NCBI GenBank assembly: GCA_937880705.1
Contig: CALGRZ010000068.1
Coordinates: 62,001-126,000, forward strand
Direction of reading: 5' to 3'
Origin: an uncultured Alistipes sp.
GTDB lineage: Bacteria; Bacteroidota; Bacteroidia; Bacteroidales; Rikenellaceae
DNA: 64,000 nt
Shown: piece by piece, positions 30,427-38,904 of the stretch
Position numbering within the stretch: position 1 is the first letter of the stretch
Layout: every line of letters starts with the position of its first letter
The notes under the pieces: generated by a model
Seen by the model: the letters and a program-made list of their open reading frames with translations, nothing else
Databases searched by the model: none
What the model was told of the DNA's origin: nothing
Program-made: the position numbers and the translations under genes

Positions 30427-31425
30427 CTATTCGCGATTTATTTTACCATATTTCTTAGCCTGCTTTTCGGGTGTATGTCGCCAACGGCGATGTGTCCACA
30501 CCCACAGCTCGGGACGCTCCGACACCATACGCTCCAAAGCACGCACATATCTCTCGGTGATCTGGTTGGGCTCGACTGCCTCCACGCCATCATATATCTG
30601 GTCGAAACGCAACGAGTATCTGCCCGGTGCACGACGTGTGATATATGTGAAGTAGACCGGCAGATGGAACTTAAGAGCGATCTTCTCGGCTCCGTCGTGG
30701 AAGAGCGTGGGTTGGTTTAGGAACTCAAACCAGTGGCTATCGGCCCTCATATTGGGGCTCTGATCCGAGATTAGACCCATGGCTATGCCGTTACACTTAT
30801 CTCTTGTCGAGACATAGTGACGTATAGTGTTTTGCATTGGCACCTGATGCACGTTTGATGCGAAGTGACGCATACGGTGGTAGAAGCAGTCGAATATGGG
30901 ACTGCGAAGCGGATGGTAGACACCCGATAAAGTGGCCTCCGGTGCAAACCAACTCCACAGCAAGAAGTACTCCCAGCAACCATAGTGTGTCGCCATGGCA
31001 ATCCAATCTCGCCCGTGCATCTTCTCGCGGTGCTCCACACCATTCTGCCACTCGATAACATCACCGAAGCGTTTGGGCGTAGCACCTGCAAGGTTAAGCG
31101 TATTGATGACCATCTCGGCCAAGAACGAGTAGTTTCGACGTATGATACGGCGCAACTCACCCTTCGACCTCTCGGGGAACGACCTGCGCAGGTTGTCGAG
31201 CATCACCCGACGACGGTAACGCGACAGGATAAAGAGCCCTGCTATAAGCGGTTGCAGCATGTAATATTTGAAGATACGCGGAGAGAGCGACAACGCTCGA
31301 CTAAAGCCCCACAACACCTCAAGGGCTACCCTCTGCCACCACTTCAACTCCGCCTCCAAGGCCTCCTTGGCGGCATTATACCTATCGTCCATCTTTTCTA
31401 CCTTTTTAATGGCCATTGCGACCAT
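30427..31425 (-). CDS. LpxL/HtrB-like lysophospholipid acyltransferase (copy 1)
   Basis: Late acyltransferase of the lipid A type, 332 residues. The H-x4-E active site is ATHYGCWEYF near residue 140. Other conserved pieces are SRYRRRVMLDNL, GISDQSP-like GLISDQSP, and RPELWVWTHRRWR, the C-terminal hallmark of LpxL. A hydrophobic N-terminal stretch anchors it to the inner membrane. The true start may be the first Met or one of those at codons 4, 5 or 12; the -7 box lies 15 bases before the first. It is a close relative of the next gene upstream, so the pair arose by tandem duplication. Confidence 0.87.
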   Translation of the reverse strand: MVAMAIKKVEKMDDRYNAAKEALEAELKWWQRVALEVLWGFSRALSLSPRIFKYYMLQPLIAGLFILSRYRRRVMLDNLRRSFPERSKGELRRIIRRNYSFLAEMVINTLNLAGATPKRFGDVIEWQNGVEHREKMHGRDWIAMATHYGCWEYFLLWSWFAPEATLSGVYHPLRSPIFDCFYHRMRHFASNVHQVPMQNTIRHYVSTRDKCNGIAMGLISDQSPNMRADSHWFEFLNQPTLFHDGAEKIALKFHLPVYFTYITRRAPGRYSLRFDQIYDGVEAVEPNQITERYVRALERMVSERPELWVWTHRRWRHTPEKQAKKYGKINRE

Positions 31426-31439
31426 CTTCTATTTAGACA

Positions 31440-31447
31440 CAAAGGTA
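31440..31447 (-). promoter_or_regulatory. -7 box of acyltransferase copy 1
   Basis: TACCTTTG on the minus strand, 14 bases before the first Met. The two acyltransferase genes thus have separate promoters. Confidence 0.5.
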
Positions 31448-31487
31448 GTAAAAAATCCCAATTATACCAATAATGTAGCTATTTTGC

Positions 31488-32432
31488 TCACTTTATAGTG
31501 TGCTCAAGGGTGGTGCTACCGAAACGCGAAAGCTGGCTCTGTGGTGTATGTCGCCAACGATTGTGCGACCACATCCACAACTCGGGACGACGACGTATCA
31601 TCTGCTCCAACGCCCTCGCATAACGCTCGGTAATTTGGTGTGGCTCAACAGCCTCATGGCCATCATAGAGCTCCACAAAGCGCAACGAATAACGCCCCGC
31701 CTTGATACGCTCGATATATGTAAAGAATATAGGTATGTTAAACTTCAGAGCGAGCCTCTCGGCACCATCATGAAACGCAGTTGGTCGACCGAAAAACTCA
31801 TACCAGTGGCTGTCGATGCGCAGATTGGGGCTCTGGTCGGCAACCAAGCCGATGACAACACTACGACCCGTAGCGCGATTGAGCATATAGCGGCGCACAG
31901 CACTATTCATAGGCACCTGCTCGATTGAAGGGGTAAAGCGTCGTAGACGCCGGTAGTAACACTCAAAGATATCGCTGCGCAGAGGGTGGTATACACTCAT
32001 AAACACGGCATCGGGCTGCTCGAAGCTCCACAGCGGAAAGTACTCCCAGCAGCCATAGTGGGCTGCTATGGCTATCCAGTCACCACCGGCGGTGCGCTGC
32101 AATAGCCGATCGCCATTCTCCCAACGCATAATCTTACGCAGGCGACGCTCACCGGCTCCGGCAAGCGCAATGGTATCGACCATAACCTCGGCAAGTATCC
32201 AGTAGTTACGGCGCATGATGGCACGCACCTCGCCTCGGCTCTTCTCGGGAAAGGCCTCCGTAAGATTACCCAATATCACTCGTCGACGATAGCGCGTCGC
32301 CACAAGCAGCAGGGCTACGAAGGGCTGTATAATATAGTAGTGTACAAAACGCGGCATTACCCCGATAACAAGGCTCGTGCCCCATGCCAATTCGAGCGCA
32401 ATGCGCTTGTACCATTTCAGTTGCTTCTCCAT
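31488..32432 (-). CDS. LpxL/HtrB-like lysophospholipid acyltransferase (copy 2)
   Basis: A 314-residue paralogue of the preceding entry, about half identical by eye, with the same IAAHYGCWEYF active site, ATRYRRRVILGNL, GLVADQSPN and RPELWMWSHNRWRHTP. The preferred start is MEKQLKWYKR; the frame is open about 34 codons further but a -7 box lies inside that stretch. Two or more such enzymes are expected for the acylation of lipid A, with each copy using a different acyl chain or position. Chain specificity is not readable from the sequence. Confidence 0.88.
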   Translation of the reverse strand: MEKQLKWYKRIALELAWGTSLVIGVMPRFVHYYIIQPFVALLLVATRYRRRVILGNLTEAFPEKSRGEVRAIMRRNYWILAEVMVDTIALAGAGERRLRKIMRWENGDRLLQRTAGGDWIAIAAHYGCWEYFPLWSFEQPDAVFMSVYHPLRSDIFECYYRRLRRFTPSIEQVPMNSAVRRYMLNRATGRSVVIGLVADQSPNLRIDSHWYEFFGRPTAFHDGAERLALKFNIPIFFTYIERIKAGRYSLRFVELYDGHEAVEPHQITERYARALEQMIRRRPELWMWSHNRWRHTPQSQLSRFGSTTLEHTIK

Positions 32433-32453
32433 TACGATATTTTTCGGTCGTGA

Positions 32454-32461
32454 CAAAGGTA
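32454..32461 (-). promoter_or_regulatory. -7 box of acyltransferase copy 2
   Basis: TACCTTTG on the minus strand, 21 bases before the preferred ATG, which supports that start. Confidence 0.5.
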
Positions 32462-32544
32462 TGCTTTTAGTCGTTAGACACCATTCACACACCTGCATAT
32501 TCGGCCGTTTCGACCAAAAATCGTACCAAAGCAACCAGCAGGTC

Positions 32545-33402
32545 TTACCTATGGAGAAAGGCTATCTGCTCGGCCAGGGCATAGCCCTCATTATAAAGAT
32601 CAAGGAGCTTGGCGGTATCGCGCTCCATACGTCCCACCTCGATGGGCCTCTCGGGGCGTATAACCACAATCGCGCCCATGGCCTCCAGCTGCTCAACCAT
32701 CTCAATCTGCGCGTTATACATCTTGTTACGATGGCGTATAGCCTCCCTCAACGCGGGGTACTTTCTGTAGAACGGCCACGGCACCGAAGTGGCTTTGTCG
32801 CTCTTGCGATAGCCCTTGTTGCGTGTGAGCACCACCACAGCCTTGCCATAACCCTCACTACGGGCGCGGGTAATGGGTATGGAGTCGGCCACACCGCCAT
32901 CGACCATCGGACGTCCGTCGACATAGCTTATGGGCGACACAAAGGGCAGGCTGCTCGAGGCCTTAACAATAGCTATAACACGTTGCGGGTCATTGCGCTC
33001 CTCCAAGTAGCAGGCCTGGCCAGTAATGCAATCCGTAGTCACCATCTCGAAGCGCGTGACACCTCTCTTCATCGCATCGTAGTCGTAGGGAATGATGCGG
33101 TTGGGAAATTCATCGAAGAGCAGGTCGAAGTCCATGATATTGCCCTGCAACAGCAGATGTTTTATGCTGATGTAGTTATACTTTGCCATAAGGTCGATAT
33201 TGCTATACTTGGCTCGACCTCGCTGCTCGGACACATACGACAGACCATTGCATGCACCTGCGCTCACACCAATGGCATAGGGGAACCTTACCCCGCGATC
33301 CATCAGGCTATCCAAGACACCGCAGGTGAAAACACCACGCATACCGCCACCCTCGAGCACCAGTCCCGAGCGATCATCCATTACAAACTCTTGTTGTGCC
33401 AT
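32545..33402 (-). CDS. patatin-like phospholipase
   Basis: Predicted lipid acyl hydrolase of 285 residues using a Ser-Asp dyad. The oxyanion loop GGGMRG is at 18-23, the nucleophile Ser47 is in GVSAG, and the catalytic aspartate is in the DGG of MVDGGVADS. No signal peptide was seen, so it acts in the cytoplasm or on the inner leaflet; it resembles the bacterial RssA/YlbK group more than secreted ExoU-type toxins. It sits upstream of the acyltransferase pair on the same strand, which suggests membrane lipid remodelling, although it has its own promoter. Confidence 0.88.
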   Translation of the reverse strand: MAQQEFVMDDRSGLVLEGGGMRGVFTCGVLDSLMDRGVRFPYAIGVSAGACNGLSYVSEQRGRAKYSNIDLMAKYNYISIKHLLLQGNIMDFDLLFDEFPNRIIPYDYDAMKRGVTRFEMVTTDCITGQACYLEERNDPQRVIAIVKASSSLPFVSPISYVDGRPMVDGGVADSIPITRARSEGYGKAVVVLTRNKGYRKSDKATSVPWPFYRKYPALREAIRHRNKMYNAQIEMVEQLEAMGAIVVIRPERPIEVGRMERDTAKLLDLYNEGYALAEQIAFLHR

Positions 33403-33419
33403 AAGCTACTATATTTACA

Positions 33420-33427
33420 CAAAGGTA
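33420..33427 (-). promoter_or_regulatory. -7 box of the patatin gene
   Basis: TACCTTTG on the minus strand, 17 bases before the ATG. Confidence 0.5.
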
Positions 33428-33482
33428 CTCATTTTTTTGCAAAACATGGTCCAACAGCTATCCATATTAGCGAAATAATTAG

Positions 33483-33490
33483 TACATTTG
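33483..33490 (+). promoter_or_regulatory. -7 box of the CAT-like gene
   Basis: TACATTTG, 23 bases before the ATG. It marks where this gene really begins, although the frame stays open far upstream through the antisense of the patatin gene. Confidence 0.5.
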
Positions 33491-33513
33491 TGGTTAATAA
33501 TTACAGTGATGAT

Positions 33514-34131
33514 ATGCAAGAGATAGACCCCAAGCAGACAAATCGCGCCAAGGCCTTCGAACTATGGATGAAGGCCCCTATGCCGATGGTAACAATGCAT
33601 AAGAGCTACAACATAACGCACTTACGGAGCGTTGCTCGCAAGCGCGGCCTGAAGCTCAACATGTTGATGTGCTACTGTATACTGCGTGCCGCCGACCGCA
33701 TCAAGGAGTTCTACATACTTCCGGTTGGAGATAAGCTGATGCAGTTCGATAGGCTTGCCATCAACACCATTGTGATGACACCCTCGGGTGGCATAAACAC
33801 ATGCGACATACCCTATATCAAAGATATCGAGGAGTTTAACCGCGAGTATCTGCGCCTCACCGAGCAGGTGAGCAGCACCGACACGGCACATGAGCTCGGC
33901 GATGACTTTATGGTTATTGGCACCTCTGCACTCACGAAATGTGATCTCGACGGCGTGGTCAACCTCTATGCCGGCTTCTGCAATAACCCCTTTGTGGTGT
34001 GGGGCAAGTACCGCAAAGGTCTGTTCAGGACTACCCTGCCGCTATCGTTCCAATTCCACCACACGCAGATGGATGGCCCGCAGTCAACAGCATTTCTCAA
34101 CATCCTGCAAGAGGAGTTTAACAACATATAG
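33514..34131 (+). CDS. chloramphenicol acetyltransferase-like enzyme
   Basis: A 205-residue CAT-fold acetyltransferase. The catalytic motif is FQFHHTQMDGPQ with the general-base histidine near 185, and the N-terminus has the expected FELWMKAP and MHKSYNITHL pieces. The frame continues over 1,100 bases upstream, but that part lies over the patatin and acyltransferase genes on the other strand and has no signal of being coding; the start at MQEIDPK follows a promoter. CAT-fold proteins in Bacteroidota are often not resistance enzymes. msrA begins two bases after the stop, so the genes are cotranscribed. Confidence 0.82.
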   Translation: MQEIDPKQTNRAKAFELWMKAPMPMVTMHKSYNITHLRSVARKRGLKLNMLMCYCILRAADRIKEFYILPVGDKLMQFDRLAINTIVMTPSGGINTCDIPYIKDIEEFNREYLRLTEQVSSTDTAHELGDDFMVIGTSALTKCDLDGVVNLYAGFCNNPFVVWGKYRKGLFRTTLPLSFQFHHTQMDGPQSTAFLNILQEEFNNI

Positions 34132-34133
34132 CT

Positions 34134-34637
34134 ATGCGCGAGATCTACTTTGCAGGAGGATGCTTCTGGGGTACGGAGCACTACTTTAAGCAGATACGCG
34201 GTGTTAAATCAACCACCGCTGGATATGCCAACGGCAATGGCGAAGACCCAACTTACGAGGAGGTATATACCGACCTTACGGGCTTTGTCGAGTGTGTAAA
34301 GGTGGTCTACGACCCTGCGATTTTATCGCTCGATAGGCTCACCGAGCTATACTTTCACTCCATCGACCCACTCTCGCTCAACCGCCAGGGCAACGACATC
34401 GGCACACGCTATCGCACAGGCATCTACTATCGCGATGAGGGCGACCGAGCCACCCTCGAGCGCATCTATCACGCGGTAGAGGCAAGGGTTGGCTCACCTA
34501 TCGCGGTCGAGCTTGAGCCCCTACACAACTTCTACCCCGCGGAGGATTACCACCAGGACTACCTCGACAAAAACCCAACGGGGTACTGTCACCTCCCCCT
34601 ATCGCTATTTAGGTTTGCCCGCGAAGCAAATAGATAA
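34134..34637 (+). CDS. msrA: peptide methionine (S)-S-oxide reductase
   Basis: Reduces methionine-S-sulfoxide in proteins, repairing oxidative damage. The 167-residue product has the active site GGCFWGTE with Cys10, and the conserved GYANG, YDP and EDYHQDYLDKNP segments. No C-terminal resolving cysteine pair is obvious, and there is no fused MsrB domain. It starts two bases after the CAT-like stop and ends in a perfect 13-base-pair terminator. Confidence 0.93.
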   Translation: MREIYFAGGCFWGTEHYFKQIRGVKSTTAGYANGNGEDPTYEEVYTDLTGFVECVKVVYDPAILSLDRLTELYFHSIDPLSLNRQGNDIGTRYRTGIYYRDEGDRATLERIYHAVEARVGSPIAVELEPLHNFYPAEDYHQDYLDKNPTGYCHLPLSLFRFAREANR

Positions 34638-34638
34638 A

Positions 34639-34676
34639 AATTAGGCGTATGCAGAACACTCTACATACGCCTAATT
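34639..34676. terminator. msrA terminator
   Basis: AATTAGGCGTATG (34639-34651) pairs perfectly with CATACGCCTAATT (34664-34676). Flanking A and T runs allow action on both strands. Confidence 0.85.
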
Positions 34677-34693
34677 ATTAAAGGATAAGGCCA

Positions 34694-34891
34694 TTAGAAG
34701 TCGTAGCCCACGATTTTATCAGCATAATTACTCCAGCCTGAAGCTGCCTTATATTCATCAACTGAGTCCGCTGGAACATAAATTTTCAACTCATCAGAGC
34801 ATGGTGCAAACGAGTGGCTATCAACCCCTGCAGGAGGATTAATTGCCTTGCAATAAATAAGAGATGACTCCACACATAGCCACTGCCACAC
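34694..34891 (-). pseudogene. C-terminal remnant of a BspA-like leucine-rich-repeat surface protein
   Basis: About 55 codons read IYCKAINPPAGVDSHSFAPC, then LKIYVPADSVDEYKAASGWS and YADKIVGYDF before the stop. This is the typical end of BspA-like LRR_5 proteins, in which the final repeat carries YVPADSVxxYKAAxGW. Nothing upstream on the minus strand continues the repeats: the sialidase terminator and gene come immediately. It therefore looks like the tail left behind after a deletion or rearrangement. There is no start signal or promoter of its own. Confidence 0.65.
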
Positions 34892-34894
34892 AAC

Positions 34895-34928
34895 AAAAGA
34901 GCCGACCCCATGGTGATGAGGTCGGCTC
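34895..34928 (-). terminator. Sialidase terminator
   Basis: GAGCCGACC (34899-34907) pairs with GGTCGGCTC (34920-34928), followed on the minus strand by TTTTG. It lies 22 bases beyond the sialidase stop. Confidence 0.8.
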
Positions 34929-34950
34929 CTATACGCTTTATGTTCGATGG

Positions 34951-36522
34951 TTACTCTCTAAAAGAGTACTTACCGCCGGTGATCTTCTCCAGCGAGAAGC
35001 TGTCGTAGACGATGGTATAGCCGCCACTCTTATCAGAGCAATAAGTGGCCTCCTCCCACAGGAAGGCGAGGCGACCATCATGCTGCCACGCCATAGTCGA
35101 GTATGCCGAGCCAAGCGTGGTAACCTGACAGACACCCTCCCAGCCACGCGATATCACCGAGGCTGCGCTATAGTCCGATGCCGACTCCAGGGCCTTATAG
35201 TATATACCCACATTCGTGCGACCCGGGCCCAGAGGCACCGACTGCAACAGCAGATCAACCTCCGCACCATCAGCCTTACGCAGGGCCTTGACGAGCATCA
35301 CCTCGCCATTTGTCGAGTTGTCCACAGCCGACACGCCATCATTGCTGCGACTTGAGAAGGATGCCGAGCCCCATCTACCCTCTGCCGTTGCTACATTCGC
35401 AAAGCTATATATATTAAAGTATCGGCCACCCATCCAGCGCGAGCTCAACAGCACCGAGCCATCGGGCAACTCCTCCACCTTCGGCTCGTCGCAATTACCA
35501 CCAAGAGGAGCCTTGGCAACACCTCCGAGCACCTCCCAGCTATCGCCAAAGTTATCAGAGTAGAGGACAAAGTTCTTGGGGCTGTTATACTTGTCGCGCA
35601 CCAGCACGGCACAATAGAGGCGGTAGTAGTCATCGACCTTCACCTGACGGCTCTGCATAATGCGACCCGATGCCACAAACATAGCATTCACGGGGCCAAA
35701 CGAGCACTCATCGAACTTCGAGTAGATGCTCTCGGCAATGTCGGTGGGTGCACTCCACGACAGGCCACCATCCTCGCTATAGAAGCGCGCCATGTTCTGG
35801 TGACGATCGCGTGTTCCGGCCTGATACGAGACATTGCCTGCACAGCTCATCAGCAGCACTCGCTGACTCTCACAATCGGCCACGATGCAGGGATCGCCAT
35901 AGCCCACATTCATAAAGTCCTCTGAGGCCGAGCCCTTGCCCTCGATAATAACCTCGATAGGGCCCCACGTTACACCATTATCGGTACTGCGGCGCATGTG
36001 CAGATCGATGCGGCCAAAGTCGGCAACACCAATATCGTAGCGGCTGTGGCGATAGTCGGCAACGGCGACCAGAGAGCCATCCATCGTAACCGTCACGGCA
36101 GGTATGCGGTAGGGAATATCGGCCTCTTCGTGCATCGGGAAGAGCTCGAAGCGGCGTGTATACTCGTTCTGCACCACTCGAAGCTCCACATCCTTACACT
36201 TGGGATAACTCAACAGGATGGCAGCCTCGCGAGGCAGTCGTGCCTCATTCTTCGTAACTGCGACACGCACCTTCGCAGCATCAACATCGACGGTGAGCCA
36301 CTCGGCATTGCACTCCGCGCTCAACACTGCATCGGCAACGGGGTTAAGCACATTGTAGTTCAGCGCATGCTCGCCCTCATCGCCCTCCACGACAAGCTCC
36401 AGAGCCTCGAGGCTCACAATCGGAGAGATAGGTTCGGGCTCGGGAGCAGGCTCCTTACCGCAAGCAACAGCCATGATGGTGGCACTAAAGATCAGACTTA
36501 ACATAACAAGTATTCTTCTCAT
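34951..36522 (-). CDS. BACON-domain sialidase lipoprotein (GH33-like)
   Basis: Exo-alpha-sialidase-like protein of 523 residues, expected to release terminal sialic acid. A signal peptide ends at a probable lipobox cysteine (MAVACGKEP, Cys21). Residues about 40-122 form a BACON-type domain (EHALNYNVLNPVADAV, CNAEWLTVD). The catalytic six-blade propeller begins with YRIPA (the FRIP motif) and has Asp boxes STDNGVTWG, SEDGGLSWS and SDNFGDSWE. It probably lies on the outer surface and acts on host mucin or bacterial glycans. It is monocistronic with its own promoter and terminator. Other uses of the propeller fold cannot be ruled out without the catalytic Tyr/Glu alignment. Confidence 0.82.
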   Translation of the reverse strand: MRRILVMLSLIFSATIMAVACGKEPAPEPEPISPIVSLEALELVVEGDEGEHALNYNVLNPVADAVLSAECNAEWLTVDVDAAKVRVAVTKNEARLPREAAILLSYPKCKDVELRVVQNEYTRRFELFPMHEEADIPYRIPAVTVTMDGSLVAVADYRHSRYDIGVADFGRIDLHMRRSTDNGVTWGPIEVIIEGKGSASEDFMNVGYGDPCIVADCESQRVLLMSCAGNVSYQAGTRDRHQNMARFYSEDGGLSWSAPTDIAESIYSKFDECSFGPVNAMFVASGRIMQSRQVKVDDYYRLYCAVLVRDKYNSPKNFVLYSDNFGDSWEVLGGVAKAPLGGNCDEPKVEELPDGSVLLSSRWMGGRYFNIYSFANVATAEGRWGSASFSSRSNDGVSAVDNSTNGEVMLVKALRKADGAEVDLLLQSVPLGPGRTNVGIYYKALESASDYSAASVISRGWEGVCQVTTLGSAYSTMAWQHDGRLAFLWEEATYCSDKSGGYTIVYDSFSLEKITGGKYSFRE

Positions 36523-36550
36523 ATTTTCGTAGTTATTACTTTTATAAAGA

Positions 36551-36558
36551 CAAAGATA
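36551..36558 (-). promoter_or_regulatory. -7 box of the sialidase gene
   Basis: TATCTTTG on the minus strand, 28 bases before the ATG. Confidence 0.55.
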
Positions 36559-36608
36559 GATAAATTATCAATATCTTCCTTCGCGTGACATAATATATTT
36601 TATACGAG

Positions 36609-36640
36609 TTGCTGTTTTTCCATATTTTTTGCTACCTTTA
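36609..36640 (+). promoter_or_regulatory. Promoter of the YbdG-like channel gene
   Basis: TTG (36609-36611) and TACCTTTA (36633-36640) with 21 bases between. The last base departs from the consensus G, as at ligA. The ATG is 20 bases later. Confidence 0.5.
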
Positions 36641-36660
36641 TGCCGTAACACAACAGCAAT

Positions 36661-37902
36661 ATGAACAACGATAGTCATTTCCTGCACGAATGGGTCGATA
36701 GACTGCTATTACATTACGGCTGCTCGGAGGCTGTGGCCGATGCCATAAACCGCTGGGTATGCCTGCTTATAATCATCCTCTTCGCCCTGTTTGTGGACTT
36801 TGTGATCCACCGTGGCGTAATACGTCTGGTACGCAAGATTGTCACACACACCAAATACGACTGGGATGACATGCTCTTCAACCAGAATGTGGTGCGCCGA
36901 CTGTGTAAGATCGTAACACCCATAACCATATATCTGTTGTTGCCTATCGGCTTTGGCACCTGGGAGGGCGACCACGACTGGATATATGAGCTTATCACGC
37001 GCGGCGTAGAGATATACATCGTCGTAACATGTATGCGCCTGTTCAATGCCCTGCTGAAGGCCGGCTTCGACATCGCCGAGCATAGGCCCGCATGGCACGG
37101 CAAGCCCATCAAAGGTCTGATGCAGACGGGTCAGGTGGCATTGGTTTGCATTGCTGCGATACTCGTCTTGGCCATCCTCATAGATAAATCGCCCATAATG
37201 CTACTCACGGGTCTTGGAGCCTCGGCCGCAGTGCTCATGTTGATATTCAAGGACAGCATCCTCGGTCTGGTTGCCGGTGTTCAGCTCTCGGCCAACAACA
37301 TGCTCAAGGTTGGCGACTGGATCACGATGAGCCAACATGGTGTAGATGGCGTAGTGGAGGAGGTTGCCCTGACAACCATTAAGGTCAGAGGGTGGGATAA
37401 CACCCTGCAAACACTGCCTCCCTACCTGCTTATAAGCGAGCCTTTCGGCAACTGGCAGGCCATGCGCGACTCGGGAGGTAGACGCATCAAGCGTTCGATA
37501 AACATCGACATGACCAGCGTGACATTTGCCCACAAGGAGTTTATCGAGCGACTGAGCCACCGCGAGGCTACTGCCCCGCTTATGTCGGCCATCGATGCAA
37601 CAAATATCGAGGGCAGCACGTTGACCAACCTCGACCTATATATGCGTTCGATGAACCACTACCTTAACCAACATCCGCGCGTAAATCACAACATGCTGGT
37701 ACTTGTCAGACAGCTGCAGCCCAACCAATGGGGTCTACCCGTGGAGTTCTACTGCTTCTCGGCCGATGTCAACTGGGTGCCATACGAGCAACTCCAGGCC
37801 GAGGTGATATCCTACTTCGTAGCCATGGCACCACTCTACGGCCTCCGCATACATCAGGCACCTACCGACCTCGGTGCAAGGACGTCCGAAGCAGAGTTAT
37901 AA
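36661..37902 (+). CDS. YbdG-like mechanosensitive channel (MscS family)
   Basis: A 413-residue inner-membrane channel. About five hydrophobic segments lie in the first 215 residues, followed by the MscS pore and beta domain: LIFKDSILGLVAGVQLSANN, then VGDWITMSQHGVDGVVEEV and the WDNTLQTLPPYLLIS stretch. The length and topology match E. coli YbdG (415 residues), which responds to osmotic shock. It is monocistronic, convergent with an SDR gene and closed by a hairpin. Confidence 0.88.
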   Translation: MNNDSHFLHEWVDRLLLHYGCSEAVADAINRWVCLLIIILFALFVDFVIHRGVIRLVRKIVTHTKYDWDDMLFNQNVVRRLCKIVTPITIYLLLPIGFGTWEGDHDWIYELITRGVEIYIVVTCMRLFNALLKAGFDIAEHRPAWHGKPIKGLMQTGQVALVCIAAILVLAILIDKSPIMLLTGLGASAAVLMLIFKDSILGLVAGVQLSANNMLKVGDWITMSQHGVDGVVEEVALTTIKVRGWDNTLQTLPPYLLISEPFGNWQAMRDSGGRRIKRSINIDMTSVTFAHKEFIERLSHREATAPLMSAIDATNIEGSTLTNLDLYMRSMNHYLNQHPRVNHNMLVLVRQLQPNQWGLPVEFYCFSADVNWVPYEQLQAEVISYFVAMAPLYGLRIHQAPTDLGARTSEAEL

Positions 37903-37908
37903 AGAGAA

Positions 37909-37937
37909 TGAGCAGCCCCACCGCGGAGGCTGCTCAT
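37909..37937. terminator. Terminator between the YbdG-like and SDR genes
   Basis: ATGAGCAGCC (37909-37918) pairs with GGCTGCTCAT (37928-37937). It lies in a 58-base convergent gap and may serve both genes. Confidence 0.75.
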
Positions 37938-37960
37938 CGCTTTCTATATCGCTACACCGA

Positions 37961-38707
37961 CTACTTTCTATAGGTGTAGTATGCGCCTGCCTGACAAGTG
38001 GGCATCAGCACAATATCGTTTACGTTCATGTGAGCGGGCAGCGACAGCATCCAGTGAATAGCCTCGGCGATATCCTCGCCCTTGAGAGCCTCCACACCAC
38101 GATATACGCCCGCCGCGCGCTCCTTATCGCCATGGAAACGCACCTCCGAGAACTCGGTTTCGACCATACCCGGACGCACCTCACCAACCTTGATGCCCGC
38201 GCTCAACAGATCGGCACGCATAGCCTGCGAGATGGCGTGTACGGCATGCTTCGAGGCACAGTACACCGCGCCATTTTCGTATGGCTCGGTGCCTGCGATA
38301 GAGCCTATGTTGATGATGTGTCCACCCTGTCCGGCCTCGACCATGGCGTGAGAGATGATCTTGGTGACATAGAGCAGGCCCTTGACATTGGTATCGATCA
38401 TAGCATCCCAATCGGCCGAGTCGCCACAGTCGATATGCTCCAGACCGGCAGCCAGACCGGCATTGTTGATCAGCACATCGACACGACCCAGCGGCTTGAG
38501 GTTATCGATACACTCCTGCTCGGAGCGCACATCAAAGTGCAACACACGGCACTCGGCACCCAGAGCCTCGATCTCTGCGCGAAGCTCCTCGAGACGTTCA
38601 CGACGACGACCCGTGATGATAATCTCACTCTCGGGTGTGGCAAGACGCAACGCCGTTGCTCGTCCAATACCCGACGTTGCACCTGTTACAAGAATACGTT
38701 TTTTCAT
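37961..38707 (-). CDS. SDR family oxidoreductase (YdfG-like)
   Basis: A 248-residue short-chain dehydrogenase starting at MKKRILVTGATSGIG; the first Met of the open frame lies upstream at the promoter and is unlikely. The cofactor motif TGATSGIG, NNAG, catalytic Ser (IGSIAG), Tyr and Lys (YCASKHAVH) are all present, and the C-terminal VRPGMVETEFSEVRFHGD is typical of YdfG, which acts on serine, 3-hydroxy acids and malonic semialdehyde. The substrate here is unknown. It has its own promoter. Confidence 0.9.
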   Translation of the reverse strand: MKKRILVTGATSGIGRATALRLATPESEIIITGRRRERLEELRAEIEALGAECRVLHFDVRSEQECIDNLKPLGRVDVLINNAGLAAGLEHIDCGDSADWDAMIDTNVKGLLYVTKIISHAMVEAGQGGHIINIGSIAGTEPYENGAVYCASKHAVHAISQAMRADLLSAGIKVGEVRPGMVETEFSEVRFHGDKERAAGVYRGVEALKGEDIAEAIHWMLSLPAHMNVNDIVLMPTCQAGAYYTYRK

Positions 38708-38749
38708 AGACTTATCTGATTTTATAGTTTGCTCAATGTAAATCGACAC

Positions 38750-38778
38750 CAAAGATAGAAAAAATTATCTACCTAACA
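38750..38778 (-). promoter_or_regulatory. SDR gene promoter
   Basis: On the minus strand TTG (38776-38778) and TATCTTTG (38750-38757) with 18 bases between, ending 42 bases before the ATG. Confidence 0.6.
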
Positions 38779-38800
38779 ACCATAATCGCCTAATAGATTT

Positions 38801-38829
38801 TTGTATTTAATCAAAATATAGTATATTTG
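38801..38829 (+). promoter_or_regulatory. Promoter of the first BACON lipoprotein gene
   Basis: TTG (38801-38803) and TATATTTG (38822-38829), 18 bases apart. It sits back to back with the SDR promoter. A 75-base leader follows. Confidence 0.6.
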
Positions 38830-38904
38830 CGCTGGGTATTACCCTATTATTTATATGATGTAGGATAATAGAGAATAAATTAATATTAAAACCAAATGTA
38901 CCTT

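Noticed and set aside
32377..33513. In-frame extension of the CAT-like gene far upstream
   Set aside because: This part is antisense to the patatin and acyltransferase genes, shows no family resemblance, and a promoter lies just before the proposed start at 33514.
33514..34131. CAT-like gene as an acquired chloramphenicol resistance gene
   Set aside because: Base use matches its neighbours, there are no mobile elements nearby, and it is coupled to msrA; CAT-fold proteins of unknown substrate are common in this phylum.
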